From Cupriavidus neocaledonicus (GTDB lineage: Bacteria > Pseudomonadota > Gammaproteobacteria > Burkholderiales > Burkholderiaceae), in NCBI RefSeq assembly GCF_000372525.1, contig NZ_AQUR01000105.1, positions 309,202-373,201 on the forward strand: 64,000 nucleotides of DNA, in the 5' to 3' direction. Below are positions 16,816 through 25,746 of the stretch, one piece after another (within the stretch, counting starts at the first letter, position 1; every line of letters starts with the position of its first letter). The notes under the pieces were generated by a model. That model was not told the origin of the DNA and did not search any database. It saw only the letters and a list, made by a program, of their open reading frames with translations. The position numbers and the translations under genes were made by a program.

Positions 16816-17931
16816 CTATGCGTCGATGCGCCGGGCGATCAGCCGCAGGTCGTCGCCGATCTGCCGGACTTCATGCCAGTGGAACTGCTCGGCATCCTGC
16901 AGCCGCGCCAGCGGCGGCAGGTTGAACATGCCCTGGGCATCGCCGAGCAGCTTGGGCGCGAGGTAGATCAGCAGTTCGTCGGCGCAATGCTCGCGCACCA
17001 GCGAACCGTTGAGCTTGAAGCCCGCCTCGACGTGCAATTCGTTGATGCCGCGCCGGCCGAGTTCTTCCAGCATGCGGCGCAACTCGACCTTGCCGTGCGG
17101 GTTGGGCAGCACCACGACTTCGGCGCCGCGGCCTTCCAGCGCGCGCTGGCGCTGCCGGTCTTCCACCGCGCAGAACACCAGCACGGGCCGGGCGAACTCG
17201 CCGGTATCCGGGGTCAGGATCTGCGCGTCGAGTGGCACTTCGAGACGGGAATCGACCAGCACCCGCTGCGGCTGGCGCGGCGTGTCGATGGCACGCACCG
17301 TCAGCGCGGGATTGTCGTCGCGCACGGTGCCGATGCCGGTCAGGATGGCGCAGGCGCGGGCGCGCCAGGCGTGCCCGTCGTCGCGCGCGGCCTGGCCGGT
17401 GATCCACTGGCTGGTGCCGTCATGCAGCGCCGTGCCGCCGTCCATCGACGCCGCCACCTTGACGCGCACCCACGGCAGCCCGCGCGTCATGCGCGAGACA
17501 AAGCCGATATTCAGGTCGCGCGCCTCTTTTTCCAGCAGTCCGCAGCGCACGTCGATGCCGGCATCGCGCAGGCGCTGCAGGCCGCGCCCGGAAACCGACG
17601 GATTGGGGTCTTCCATCGCCGCCACCACGCGCGCCACGCCGGCGCGCACCAGGGCGTCGGCGCACGGCGGGGTACGCCCGAAATGGCTGCACGGCTCCAG
17701 AGTGACATAGGCGGTGGCGCCGGCCGGGTCGAGCCCGCGCGACAGCGCGTCTTTCATCGCCTGGATCTCGGCATGGTCCTGCCCGGCCGGCTGGGTGAAC
17801 CCCTGTCCGATGACCTGGCCATCCTTGATGAGCACGCAGCCGACGCGCGGATTGGGCGTGGTGTTGAACATGCCCCGCGCGGCGAGCGCGAGCGCCTGTT
17901 GCATGGCGGCGTGGTCGGTATCGGAAAACAT
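16816..17931 (-). CDS. ribD: Bifunctional pyrimidine deaminase / reductase of riboflavin synthesis
   Basis: 371 aa. The N-terminal deaminase domain has the zinc motif HAEIQAM and PCSHFGRTPPCADAL. The C-terminal reductase domain shows VKVAASMDGGTALHDGTSQW and NELHVEAGFKLNGSLV. Catalyses steps two and three from the GTP cyclohydrolase II product. It is the first gene of the riboflavin cluster and begins 51 bases after a minor pilin gene on the same strand, so readthrough from the pilin operon is possible. Confidence 0.95.
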   Translation of the reverse strand: MFSDTDHAAMQQALALAARGMFNTTPNPRVGCVLIKDGQVIGQGFTQPAGQDHAEIQAMKDALSRGLDPAGATAYVTLEPCSHFGRTPPCADALVRAGVARVVAAMEDPNPSVSGRGLQRLRDAGIDVRCGLLEKEARDLNIGFVSRMTRGLPWVRVKVAASMDGGTALHDGTSQWITGQAARDDGHAWRARACAILTGIGTVRDDNPALTVRAIDTPRQPQRVLVDSRLEVPLDAQILTPDTGEFARPVLVFCAVEDRQRQRALEGRGAEVVVLPNPHGKVELRRMLEELGRRGINELHVEAGFKLNGSLVREHCADELLIYLAPKLLGDAQGMFNLPPLARLQDAEQFHWHEVRQIGDDLRLIARRIDA

Positions 17932-17982
17932 TCGGCGATCGGGTGGGCCTTGGCGCTGCGATTGGGTGGCAGGGCCGCCAGG

Positions 17983-18543
17983 TCATGGCGGCTCGGAGGA
18001 TTCGGCCGCCTCGCAGTCGGGGTCGCGGCCAGGTGTGCAGAGTCGGATACGTCCCTGCGCGCCCATCCTGACTTGCCGCTGCTCGCCACGGCAGCCAAGC
18101 GTGAAGGTGGCGGCCTGGAATCCGCCCTGCTCAGAACGAGAGTATCCCACAGGCAGGAATTTCAGCACATTGGCGCCGCGCACGGTTTGCCGCAATGTCA
18201 CGGACAGGCACGGCATGCCGGGCTCGACTACGGACAGCACCACCGCCGGGTCCGTGCCGGCGCCGGCCGTCACCAGTTGCCAGCCCGGGCTCAGCGTGGC
18301 CTCGCCCGGCAGCGGCTGCAGCGTCACCTCGAGGCGGCGCGACAGCGCGGTGGCGCGTGCCAGTGCCAGCGACATCGCCAGCCGGTCGGCCGCCAGCGTG
18401 ACCTGCTGGCGCGCGAGCATGCCGCTGAAGACCGGATAGGCCGCGGCCGTGAACACGCCGAGAATGGCCAGGCCGGCGACCAGCTCGACCAGCGTCAGTC
18501 CCCCAGTATGTCGATGCCTGCCGGCATCCCATGGCATGTCCAT
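17983..18543 (-). CDS. GspH/FimT-type minor pseudopilin, last gene of the leftward pilin operon
   Basis: 186 aa. Type IV prepilin N-terminus GG/LTLVELVAGLAILGVFTA, with Glu at position 5 of the mature protein and Gly before the cleavage site after a 15-residue leader. The rest follows the GspH/FimT pattern (LAMSLALARATALSRR). Probably helps prime pilus assembly or sits in the tip complex with PilV, PilW and PilX. In the rightward sister operon the equivalent gene comes first rather than last. Confidence 0.82.
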   Translation of the reverse strand: MDMPWDAGRHRHTGGLTLVELVAGLAILGVFTAAAYPVFSGMLARQQVTLAADRLAMSLALARATALSRRLEVTLQPLPGEATLSPGWQLVTAGAGTDPAVVLSVVEPGMPCLSVTLRQTVRGANVLKFLPVGYSRSEQGGFQAATFTLGCRGEQRQVRMGAQGRIRLCTPGRDPDCEAAESSEPP

Positions 18544-18550
18544 GCGGGCC

Positions 18551-19006
18551 TCAGCAATGGGGCGGCAACGGTTGCGGTACCTCGCCGTCGGGCAGAGCCA
18601 GCCACTGGCCGGTGCTGCGCAGGATCAGCGTTCCGCATTCGGGATCCGCGGCTTGCGGCACCGCACGGAGTTCGACACACATATCGAGCGCGGCTTGCGG
18701 GCAAGCGCCGGCGCTAACCAGATGGCGCACGGGACCGCTGGCTGGCACGCGCAGCGGCCACTCGCCGGCGACTATGTCCGACCCTGGCGCGGCGGCAAAG
18801 GTCATGGCCTCGAGCGCATGCCGCTCCAGCTGCAGCATCGCGCCGGTCAGCGCGGCGCGGGCCTGCGCGCGCCAGCCACGCGCCAGGTGGCGCTGCCATG
18901 CGGGTACGGCGATGGCCGCGAGGATGGCCAGCACGGCCAGCGCCGCCACCAGCTCGATCAGGCTGAAGCCGCGCTTGCGCCGGCAGGCCGATGCCAGGCT
19001 CATCAT
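18551..19006 (-). CDS. Type IV pilin-like protein (PilE-like minor pilin)
   Basis: 151 aa. The N-terminus carries the prepilin leader and cleavage site KRG/FSLIELVAALAVLAILAA. It contains four Cys in the C-terminal half (GACPQ, DMCVE, PECGT, final HC), which could form the pilin disulfide loops. The start ATG overlaps the stop of the PilY1-like gene by 4 bases. A second ATG follows immediately (MM). Confidence 0.8.
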   Translation of the reverse strand: MMSLASACRRKRGFSLIELVAALAVLAILAAIAVPAWQRHLARGWRAQARAALTGAMLQLERHALEAMTFAAAPGSDIVAGEWPLRVPASGPVRHLVSAGACPQAALDMCVELRAVPQAADPECGTLILRSTGQWLALPDGEVPQPLPPHC

Positions 19007-20835
19007 GGCGCATCCTCCCTTGTCGGGCCGACGATCTCGCGCCAGCGCAGGCGCCCGGTGCGGCGCGTGGCCAGCGTTTGCGCGATCGGCGTGACGGCGC
19101 TGCCCGTGGCGGACCACACCGAGAGCGCGTACACCTGGCGCCCGGCGCCGCCCGGTGGCGCGCGCGTGCCCGGCACTTCGGCGCGGGTCGCGAACACGCT
19201 GGCTCCGGGCGGCAGCAACTGGCCGGTGGCGACCAGCAGGCGCTCGCCGGGGCTGCGTTGCGCGGCGGATTCCCCGGTCGCCGCCAGCACCAGGTAGCTG
19301 CGTTGCGCGCCATCCGGCGTGCGGGTCACGAACAGCAGGTAGCCGGGGAAGACCGGCTCGATCTCGAGCAGCTGTTCGCCGGCATGGGGCAGCGTCAGGC
19401 GCCAGCCGAGGGCCTGCGCGCCGCCCGCCGCCGCGCGCAGGACATGGCCGTGGTCCGCCGCGTGGGTCGTGACCTGCGGCGGCGTGCGCGCCGTGGCGCT
19501 GCGTGTGGCAAGGTCATCGGGCACCGCGGCCAGTTCGTTGCCGGCGCCGTAGATCACCACGGGCGCGGTGGGGGAACCGAGCAACACGGGGGCTTCTTCG
19601 CGGGCTGGTTGCGTGGCCACCTGCATCCGGTACAGGCAGGCCGCGGCAGGGTTTGCCCCCGCCGGCGGCGCGTCGGCGAGGGTGAAGCGCCAGAGCTGGC
19701 CGGCATCGTCGGTGGCATAGGCAGCGAGCGCGGCACCGCTCATATCGGACAGCACGCTGACCGCCACCAGCTGGCTGGCCGCGGGGCCGCCCAGGCAGTC
19801 GCGTTCCGGCAAGGGCATGATGCGGATGGCGTACTGGCCGTCCCATGCCGCGCCGGCGGGTTTGTCCAGTGGCAGCAAGGCAAGTCCGGCGCGGCCAGCG
19901 CCGGTCCCGCCGCCGCTGCCTGCATCGACGATCACGACCGCGAACCAGCGCAATCCTTCTGGTCCACGGATGCCCGCCGCGCGTACCGGGCCGCGCGCGG
20001 CCAGTGGCAGGGTGTCGGTCGCGGCGGTTTCCCAGACCGGCACGAACGGCATTTGTCCGTCGGGATCGGTGACGTCCAGCACGAACGCCGCCGCAGCATT
20101 GCCAGTCGCGGCATTGGCCGCGATGCCGCATAGCAGCACCGTGCGCCATTCGCCGCGCAGGGTGACGTCCTGCGCTTCCGGGCGCGGGCAGGGCGGCGGC
20201 AGTGTCGGTGTTCCCGGCGCCGGCATGGCGAGGGCATGGGGCAGCAGCGCGCCCGGCAGGTAAGCGGCGCGCTCTTCGCCGGTCGCGGCATCGAATGCGT
20301 GCAGCAGGCCGTCGGCCGTGCCATGCCAGGCCACGTGCGGGCGCAGGCTGTAGCGCAGGCGAAAGCCGGCGTGGCCAGGCTTGCCGGGCGACCATGCGGG
20401 CGGCGCCAACACCCGCACGCGTGCGCCTGCCGCGTTGCCCAGGCGGGTATCGCGCGGCCGCAGGCCGGCGCGGGCCTGGTCGCCGCGCAGCCAGTCCACC
20501 GAGGCGCTGTCCCCGATATGCAAGGCCTCGGTGGCTGCATCCCATTGCAGCGCTATGGCGTGCGCGGTCCCCCCGTCCGCCACGGCGTACGTGAATATCC
20601 GCCGCGACGGCACCGTCCGGCGGTCGAGGCGATCGCCGGCCTCCCACAGCGCGGGCGAGGGCGCCTGCGTGAGGTCCTGCCAGCCGATGGCGAACAAGCG
20701 CCCGGTCCACGGATAGGCGCCGTTCGCGGTCCGGTAGGCCAGCGGCAGCCGGCCCGCTTCGGACCCGGCGGCATGGCAGGCCGCAACCACGACGAAGACC
20801 AGGCAGGCGAGGGAGAAGCGCGCGAGGCAGATCAT
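19003..20835 (-). CDS. Short PilY1-like protein lacking the calcium loop
   Basis: 610 aa with a signal peptide (ARFSLACLVFVVVAACHAAG). The beta-propeller part of the PilC/PilY1 family is recognisable: WHGTADGLLHAFDAATGEE followed by AAYLPGALLPHAL, and the LDVTDPDGQ segment. The stretch that in PilY1 carries the Asp-rich calcium loop before the YAGD-x-x-G-x-x-W-x-F motif reads SVLSDMSGAALAAYATDDAGQLWRF, without the D-x-D-x-(N/D) ligands. No lectin or von Willebrand-like N-terminal domain is present. It sits in the pilX slot order V-W-X-Y1-E, so it is a divergent tip-protein paralogue. Confidence 0.75.
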   Translation of the reverse strand: MICLARFSLACLVFVVVAACHAAGSEAGRLPLAYRTANGAYPWTGRLFAIGWQDLTQAPSPALWEAGDRLDRRTVPSRRIFTYAVADGGTAHAIALQWDAATEALHIGDSASVDWLRGDQARAGLRPRDTRLGNAAGARVRVLAPPAWSPGKPGHAGFRLRYSLRPHVAWHGTADGLLHAFDAATGEERAAYLPGALLPHALAMPAPGTPTLPPPCPRPEAQDVTLRGEWRTVLLCGIAANAATGNAAAAFVLDVTDPDGQMPFVPVWETAATDTLPLAARGPVRAAGIRGPEGLRWFAVVIVDAGSGGGTGAGRAGLALLPLDKPAGAAWDGQYAIRIMPLPERDCLGGPAASQLVAVSVLSDMSGAALAAYATDDAGQLWRFTLADAPPAGANPAAACLYRMQVATQPAREEAPVLLGSPTAPVVIYGAGNELAAVPDDLATRSATARTPPQVTTHAADHGHVLRAAAGGAQALGWRLTLPHAGEQLLEIEPVFPGYLLFVTRTPDGAQRSYLVLAATGESAAQRSPGERLLVATGQLLPPGASVFATRAEVPGTRAPPGGAGRQVYALSVWSATGSAVTPIAQTLATRRTGRLRWREIVGPTREDAP

Positions 20836-21425
20836 GGCTGGATTACGCTTTGCAACAGGGCGCGCACGGCACGGTTGCGGCCGAAGCCGACCGCGGTCAC
20901 CCGCATCCGCGGCGCCGGGGCGAGCGCGGAGGCGGGGTCCGGCGCGCTGTACCCGGCCGGCGCTTCGTCGAGGATTTCCGCGACATAGCGCGGCGGCTCG
21001 TGCGCGGCTGCGTCGGCCGGCAGCGCAGCGCCGGTAAAGCGCCCCAGCGGCACGCCGATGGCGCCGACCTCGGCATCGGCCCGCAGCCACGGCTGCCACA
21101 CCGGCGGCCCGGCCAGTGCGGGCCGGCAGAGGCCTGCCTGCGGGCCGCCGCCGCAGCGACCCGGCGCCGGCCACGCAGCCAGGCGGTCCTGCGCGTCCAG
21201 CGATGCCGCTGCCGCCAGCAACTCGGCCTCGCCATCGCGCAGGGCCGCCTCGGCGAAGCGGAAGGCCAGCTCGCGCTCGCGCTGCATGACGGCAAGCTGG
21301 CGGCCGGACAGCAGCATCTGCAGCGTGGCGGCCGCGAGCAGCACTACCATCAGCAGCAGCGTGCCGCACAGCAGCAGCGTGACGGCGCCGCTCTGGCGCG
21401 GGCGTGACAGGCAGCGCGCTAGCAC
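20832..21425 (-). CDS. PilX-like minor pilin
   Basis: About 197 aa from a GTG at 21425 that overlaps the pilW stop by 7 bases; the frame itself is open to 21968 but that part shadows pilW. The N-terminus SRPRQSG/AVTLLLCGTLLLMVVLLA is a prepilin-like signal, although the mature position 5 is not Glu, as in many PilX proteins. It ends TAVGFGRNRAVRALLQSVIQ, also typical of PilX. Overlaps the PilY1-like start by 4 bases. Confidence 0.75.
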   Translation of the reverse strand: MLARCLSRPRQSGAVTLLLCGTLLLMVVLLAAATLQMLLSGRQLAVMQRERELAFRFAEAALRDGEAELLAAAASLDAQDRLAAWPAPGRCGGGPQAGLCRPALAGPPVWQPWLRADAEVGAIGVPLGRFTGAALPADAAAHEPPRYVAEILDEAPAGYSAPDPASALAPAPRMRVTAVGFGRNRAVRALLQSVIQP

Positions 21426-22393
21426 AGCGTCTCCTGGCAGCGGGGCGCATTGCGCAGCCGCACCGTGGCGGCAAACACGCGGCGCGCGGTGCCGGCCTGC
21501 GCCGGTGCAGCGGGCGGCAAGTCCGCCGCCGCGGTGCCGGGCAGCGACAGCGCGTCCGCAGCGCTGCCCCCGGCTGGCGTGGCCGAACCCGGCCGGTCGC
21601 CGCGCACGGCGATGGCAATCTGGACCGCCACCACGCGTTGCCAGGCGGCATCGCCCAGCGGCGGGATCGCCGATGCCGTCTCGAAGCGCTCGGGGCGGCC
21701 GTCCTGGTCCAGGTCCAGCCCATAGCGCAATTGCAGTGATTCCACGCCGCGCACCAGCGCGCCCGAGGTCCAGCCGCTGCCGTCGATCAGGCCATTGCGG
21801 CGGGCCGGGTAACGGCACAGCAGTTGCGGCACGCCATCGGCGCCAGCCGCCACATAGAGCAGGTTCTCCGCGACGTAGCCGCCGCTTGCGGCGGTGCTTG
21901 CCGCGCCCACCGCGCCCACCGCGCCCGCGGCGCCCGCGGTGCTTGCGGCGACCGGATAGCCGCTGCAATCGGTCATGGTGTCGTCAGGCTGCGCCGGTGC
22001 GGCGGGCAGGCCGCTGCCGCTGAAGCGGACCAGCAGCGCGTCGCTCTGACCGACCGCGGCCCTGGTGCAGGCAGGCACGGCGGCCACGGCGGGCTGGCCG
22101 CAATTGTCCGCGCCGCTTACCACGGGCAGGCCAGCGCCGGCTGTGCCGGACGCCGGCTCGCCCGGCCATCCGGACTGGCGCAGCAGCGTGGACAGAATGG
22201 CCAGCGCGCGCTGGCCGCGTTCCTCGATCAGCACGCGGTCGGTGGTGGCGAGATAGGCCGCGTGGGCGTTGAGGAAGGCCGCGCCGGCCACGGCGGAGGC
22301 GATCAGGCCCAGCGCCATGCCGACCATCAATTCGACCAACGAGAAGCCGCGCGGGCGGGTCCGCGAGCTGCGCGCGTGAATCAGCCCGCTCAT
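21419..22393 (-). CDS. PilW-like minor pilin
   Basis: 324 aa. The prepilin N-terminus RPRG/FSLVELMVGMALGLIASA has Gly before the cleavage site and Glu at mature position 5. The PilW pattern continues with RVLIEERGQRALAILSTLLR and ends with an Ala/Pro-rich region. It contains an Ala/Gly/Val repeat (AGAAGAVGAVGAAS) produced by short repeated codons near 21885-21940. Starts with a 4-base ATGA overlap with the pilV-like gene. Confidence 0.82.
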   Translation of the reverse strand: MSGLIHARSSRTRPRGFSLVELMVGMALGLIASAVAGAAFLNAHAAYLATTDRVLIEERGQRALAILSTLLRQSGWPGEPASGTAGAGLPVVSGADNCGQPAVAAVPACTRAAVGQSDALLVRFSGSGLPAAPAQPDDTMTDCSGYPVAASTAGAAGAVGAVGAASTAASGGYVAENLLYVAAGADGVPQLLCRYPARRNGLIDGSGWTSGALVRGVESLQLRYGLDLDQDGRPERFETASAIPPLGDAAWQRVVAVQIAIAVRGDRPGSATPAGGSAADALSLPGTAAADLPPAAPAQAGTARRVFAATVRLRNAPRCQETLC

Positions 22394-22707
22394 GGCCGCC
22401 CCCATGCTGCCCCGTCCGGGAGGCAGCCGTCGGCATCCGGCATCGGCACGATGGCGGCGACCGCGGCCAGGGGCGCCGCGCAGCGCCCCAGTTCGGCATC
22501 GTCGGCCGCGCTGCGCGTGGCCTGTGCCAGGCGCTCCAGCTGGCGCAGCCAGCCCAGCCCGGTGGTGCCGACCAGCGCCATCGGCAGCAGTCCGGCAAGT
22601 ACGATCGACAGGGCGCCAAGCGCCTCGATCAGCGCGTAGGCGCGCTGGACCCGGGGTTGCGGGGTAGCCGGCGGCAGCGCTCGACGACGGGTCGGGGGTG
22701 AGGACAT
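22390..22707 (-). CDS. PilV-like minor pilin, first gene of the leftward operon
   Basis: 105 aa, shorter than most PilV. The hydrophobic N-terminal helix reads YALIEALGALSIVLAGLLPM after an Arg-rich leader. The usual Gly before the cleavage site is replaced by Ala (QRAYALIE), which may slow prepilin peptidase processing. The C-terminal domain is much reduced. Its ATG at 22707 marks the probable start of the leftward operon. Confidence 0.7.
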   Translation of the reverse strand: MSSPPTRRRALPPATPQPRVQRAYALIEALGALSIVLAGLLPMALVGTTGLGWLRQLERLAQATRSAADDAELGRCAAPLAAVAAIVPMPDADGCLPDGAAWGRP

Positions 22708-23232
22708 GGCATGGGCTGTGAAGGCGATGGGCCCAGATTAGCCAGCCGTCCCGGCCGCGAACGTGCCGAAACGTAAAGCAGGGAAATCCGCACCATTGTG
22801 TTAAGCACGGGCCTGCCGGCCCCGATCGTGACGCTTGCCCGCAGTCAGTTGCGGCGGCCCAACGCCTTGCCGGCTCGCCGCCAAACGCTGCGCGATGCAA
22901 TTGACAGGAATTATCAAATTCCCCACTATCGCGGGTGTTGCAAAGTCGTAACGATTACGCTATTCGTTCGCGATTTCGCGGCATCCCGTTGCCCGCCTCA
23001 CAGGTGGCAGCGAGGCACAGAACAAGAATTTTCGGGTGCGGGCTCGCACTTTCCGCCGTCAGAGCGGAGGACTGGCCCAGATAACAAAGCCATTTCTCGG
23101 GGGTCAACATGCATCGGGTCTTCCTGCCAGTTCCTTGTCCAGCGGTGGCGGCACCTCTGCCCGCGCGCTGACATGCCGGCGACGGTTCGCGTTCGCGATA
23201 CCGCGCCTCCCCGCCTCCACCACGATGCGGCC
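22708..23232. other. Intergenic region between the two divergent minor-pilin operons
   Basis: About 525 bases with no convincing gene. The local A/T content rises near 22895-22960. A possible rightward promoter is TTGACA at 22901-22906 with a weak -10 CACTAT at 22924-22929 (17-base spacer). No clear sigma-54 (GG-N10-GC) promoter and no long inverted repeat was found. An out-of-frame ATG with a plausible upstream GGGGG lies at 23109 but leads only to a low-complexity frame. Confidence 0.5.
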
Positions 23233-23832
23233 ATGCCCGGCCCGGGCCTGCCTGCGCGCGTGGCTGGCTGCGGCAGCGGCGTTCGCGGCAAACTCTATCG
23301 CTGCCGCGGCCTGACGCTGGTCGAGCTGATGGCGGTGGTGGTGATGGTGGCGATCCTGGCGGCGATCGGCACGCCTTCGTTCATCTCGCTGCTGCGCACC
23401 AGCCGCGTCGACAGCGAGATCCAGTCGATGGCCGGCACCCTGCAGCTCGCGCGCAGCGAGGCCGTCAAGCGCGGCTTGCCGGTCAGCGTGTGCCCGTCCG
23501 CCAATGGCAGCGCCTGCCTGGGCGCCGGCAACTGGGCGGGCGGCTGGATCGCGTTCGTCGACCGCAATGGGTCGGGAACGGTGGACGCGGCGCCGGCGGC
23601 CGACGAGGTGCTGCATTACCGCGCCGGCTGGTCCGCTACCGACACCTTCACCACGCCCGCCGGCGCGGCCTTCCTGACGTACAACCGCGATGGCTTTGCC
23701 GTGCTGCCCGGCGGCGCACTGACGATGACGCTGCGCACCAGCCCGGTGGCCGACGACGCCACGCGCTGCATTGCCATCAATATTGCCGGCCGGCAGACCA
23801 TCCAGCGCGCCGGGGAGGGCGCGTGCCAGTGA
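23233..23832 (+). CDS. fimT: GspH/FimT-type minor pseudopilin, first gene of the rightward operon
   Basis: About 199 aa from the ATG at 23233; an alternative in-frame ATG at 23173 would lengthen the leader to about 46 residues, and neither has a strong ribosome binding site. The prepilin site is CRG/LTLVELMAVVVMVAILAA. The C-terminal domain has the GspH/FimT features AGTLQLARSEAVKRGLPVSV, a Cys pair (VCPS, SACLG), and NRDGFAVLPGGALTM. Its stop overlaps the GTG of pilV by 4 bases (GTGA). Confidence 0.85.
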   Translation: MPGPGLPARVAGCGSGVRGKLYRCRGLTLVELMAVVVMVAILAAIGTPSFISLLRTSRVDSEIQSMAGTLQLARSEAVKRGLPVSVCPSANGSACLGAGNWAGGWIAFVDRNGSGTVDAAPAADEVLHYRAGWSATDTFTTPAGAAFLTYNRDGFAVLPGGALTMTLRTSPVADDATRCIAINIAGRQTIQRAGEGACQ

Positions 23833-24386
23833 CCGGCCGCAGCGGCTGCCTGCGCCGGCGCCGCATGGCGCGCGGACTCTCGCTGATCGAGGTGCTGATC
23901 ACGCTGTTGATCACCTCGGTGGGGCTGCTCGGCCTGGCCAAGATGCAGGCGGCGGCGCTGGCCAATACGCAGATCGCGCGCGGGCGTTCGCTGGTGGCGC
24001 TGCAACTGGAAAGCCTGGCCGCGGCGATGCACGGCAACCGCGGCTTCTGGGCGGCCGGCACGGCGCCGCAGACGTTCACGCTGTCCGGCGCAACGGTGAC
24101 CGACAGCACCGGCGCGCTCAGCGCCGCCGCGCCGGACTGCGCCAGCGTGGCCTGCACGCCGATCCAGATGGCCGCCTACGACGTGCAGCACTGGGCCGCG
24201 GACATGGCGGCGCACTTTCCCACCTATGCGGCCACGATCAACTGCAGCAACGACATCAGCCGCCCGATCCGCTGCAGCCTGACCGCCACCTGGAGCGAGC
24301 ACTACCTGGCCTACAACCAGACCACCGCGGCGCAGACCTCGGCCATGGCCGCCACGCAAAGCCTGACGCTGCACGTCCAGCCATGA
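23829..24386 (+). CDS. pilV: Type IV pilus minor pilin PilV
   Basis: About 185 aa from GTG 23829, chosen because GGGAGGG lies 9 bases upstream; an ATG at 23865 is the alternative. The prepilin site is ARG/LSLIEVLITLLITSVGLLGL. PilV features follow: KMQAAALANTQIARGRSLV and a Cys-containing C-terminal domain (DCASVACTP, INCSND, IRCSLT). Second gene of a tightly overlapping operon. Confidence 0.88.
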   Translation: MTGRSGCLRRRRMARGLSLIEVLITLLITSVGLLGLAKMQAAALANTQIARGRSLVALQLESLAAAMHGNRGFWAAGTAPQTFTLSGATVTDSTGALSAAAPDCASVACTPIQMAAYDVQHWAADMAAHFPTYAATINCSNDISRPIRCSLTATWSEHYLAYNQTTAAQTSAMAATQSLTLHVQP

Positions 24387-25150
24387 GAGCGATCCTGCGA
24401 ATCCCGTGCCCAATGTCTCGCAGCATGCATCGCCGCAGGTATCGATGCGCGCAGGCCGGTGTCTCGCTGGTCGAGGTGCTCGTGGCCATGGTGATCGCGC
24501 TGTTCATGCTGGCGGCGCTGATGACGGTATTCCTCAACCTGCGCGGCACCGTGCGCGACCAGGAGCGCCTGGCGGCACTGCAGGACAGCGAGCGCCTGGT
24601 GATGACGATGCTGGCCAACACGGTGCAGTCGGCCGGGTACTTCCCGGATCCGCTGAACCAGGTCGCGGCGGACGCGCTGCCGGCGCTGGCCGGCAACGCC
24701 TTCGGCGATTTCGTCGCGGGGCAGGCCATCGTCGGCCAGTCCGGCGCCAACGGTGCCAGCGATACGCTGACGGCACGCTTTGTCACCGCCAGCGGCGACG
24801 GCATCATGAACTGCCAGGGCGCGGCCAATACCTCGGGCGCCAGTGTCGCCTACCTCAACACCTTTGCGGTCAATGCCGCCAACGAGCTGACCTGCGCGGT
24901 CAACGGCGGCGCGCCGGTGCCACTGGCGGGCGGCATCACCGCGCTGCGGGTGCGCTACGGCACCGACACCAGCAACGGCGGCAACGTCGACACCTACCTG
25001 AGCGCCAGCGCGGTCAGCGCCGGCGCACTGTGGGGCCAGGTGCGCAGCGCGCGCGTGACGCTGACCTTTGCCAATCCCTTTTCAGGGCAGCCCGGCCAGC
25101 CGGCCACGCTCGGCTGGACCCAGACCATCAGCCTGATGAACCGCCCATGA
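24383..25150 (+). CDS. pilW: Type IV pilus minor pilin PilW
   Basis: 255 aa. The prepilin site is AQAG/VSLVEVLVAMVIALFML, after a leader of about 26 residues that is long for PilW; an internal ATG (MSRSMHRRR) may be the true start. The PilW pattern continues with RDQERLAALQDSERLVMTML and NTVQSAGYFPDP and ends at the typical RVTLTFANPF segment. ATGA overlaps with both neighbours suggest coupled translation. Confidence 0.88.
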   Translation: MRAILRIPCPMSRSMHRRRYRCAQAGVSLVEVLVAMVIALFMLAALMTVFLNLRGTVRDQERLAALQDSERLVMTMLANTVQSAGYFPDPLNQVAADALPALAGNAFGDFVAGQAIVGQSGANGASDTLTARFVTASGDGIMNCQGAANTSGASVAYLNTFAVNAANELTCAVNGGAPVPLAGGITALRVRYGTDTSNGGNVDTYLSASAVSAGALWGQVRSARVTLTFANPFSGQPGQPATLGWTQTISLMNRP

Positions 25151-25746
25151 CACGCGCCCAGCCAGCCCGTTTCAGCGCCAGTGCCGGCGCCGGCGCCGCG
25201 CCGCGCGGCTATGTGCTGATCATCGGCCTGTTGTTCCTGCTGATCCTGTCGCTGCTGTCGGTGACGATGTTCCGCGGCTTCGGCCTGCAGGAGAAGATCG
25301 CCGGCAACACCCGCGAGAAGCAGCGCGCGTTCGAGGCCGCGCAGGGCGCGCTGCAGTACGGCGAATGGTGGCTGGGACAGGGCAACGGCTCCGCCGGCGC
25401 CGCCTGCAACAGCGTGATCGATGCCAACGATCCGGCCAACCTGCAGGTTTGCGCCAACGCGCTGGCAGATCCGGCCAGCCTGCCGTGGACGCCGGCGCGG
25501 GCGGAATACCTGCCGCCTTCGATGCGTCTTGCGACGGCCGGCAGCCCCGGCGGCCTGAACGGCAATGACGTCAACTACGCGCGCGCGCCCAGCCTCTACA
25601 TCCACTATCTGGGCCTGTCGCCGGATGGCCTGTCGATGCTGTTCCGCGTCACCGGCGCCGGCTACGGCGGCAGCGACGGCACCGCCGCGGTGGTGCAGAG
25701 TACCTACCAGCTTGGCGCGGGTACCAGGGACCTCGGGAAAGAGTGA
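25147..25746 (+). CDS. pilX: Type IV pilus assembly protein PilX
   Basis: 199 aa. The N-terminus APRG/YVLIIGLLFLLILSLLSV is the PilX type of prepilin signal. It is followed by the conserved helix FGLQEKIAGNTREKQRAFEA and AAQGALQYGEWWL. It starts inside the pilW stop (ATGA) and its own stop overlaps the pilY1 start (TGATG). Confidence 0.88.
   Translation: MTRAQPARFSASAGAGAAPRGYVLIIGLLFLLILSLLSVTMFRGFGLQEKIAGNTREKQRAFEAAQGALQYGEWWLGQGNGSAGAACNSVIDANDPANLQVCANALADPASLPWTPARAEYLPPSMRLATAGSPGGLNGNDVNYARAPSLYIHYLGLSPDGLSMLFRVTGAGYGGSDGTAAVVQSTYQLGAGTRDLGKE

Noticed and set aside
14682..16925. 747-codon plus-strand frame opposite ribBA and ribE
   Set aside because: Antisense shadow of riboflavin genes with all expected motifs on the minus strand.
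21880..21945. Short GCC-type repeat in the leftward pilW as a phase-variable tract
   Set aside because: The units are imperfect and code in frame for an Ala/Gly/Val stretch; there is no homopolymer or out-of-frame unit that would switch expression.
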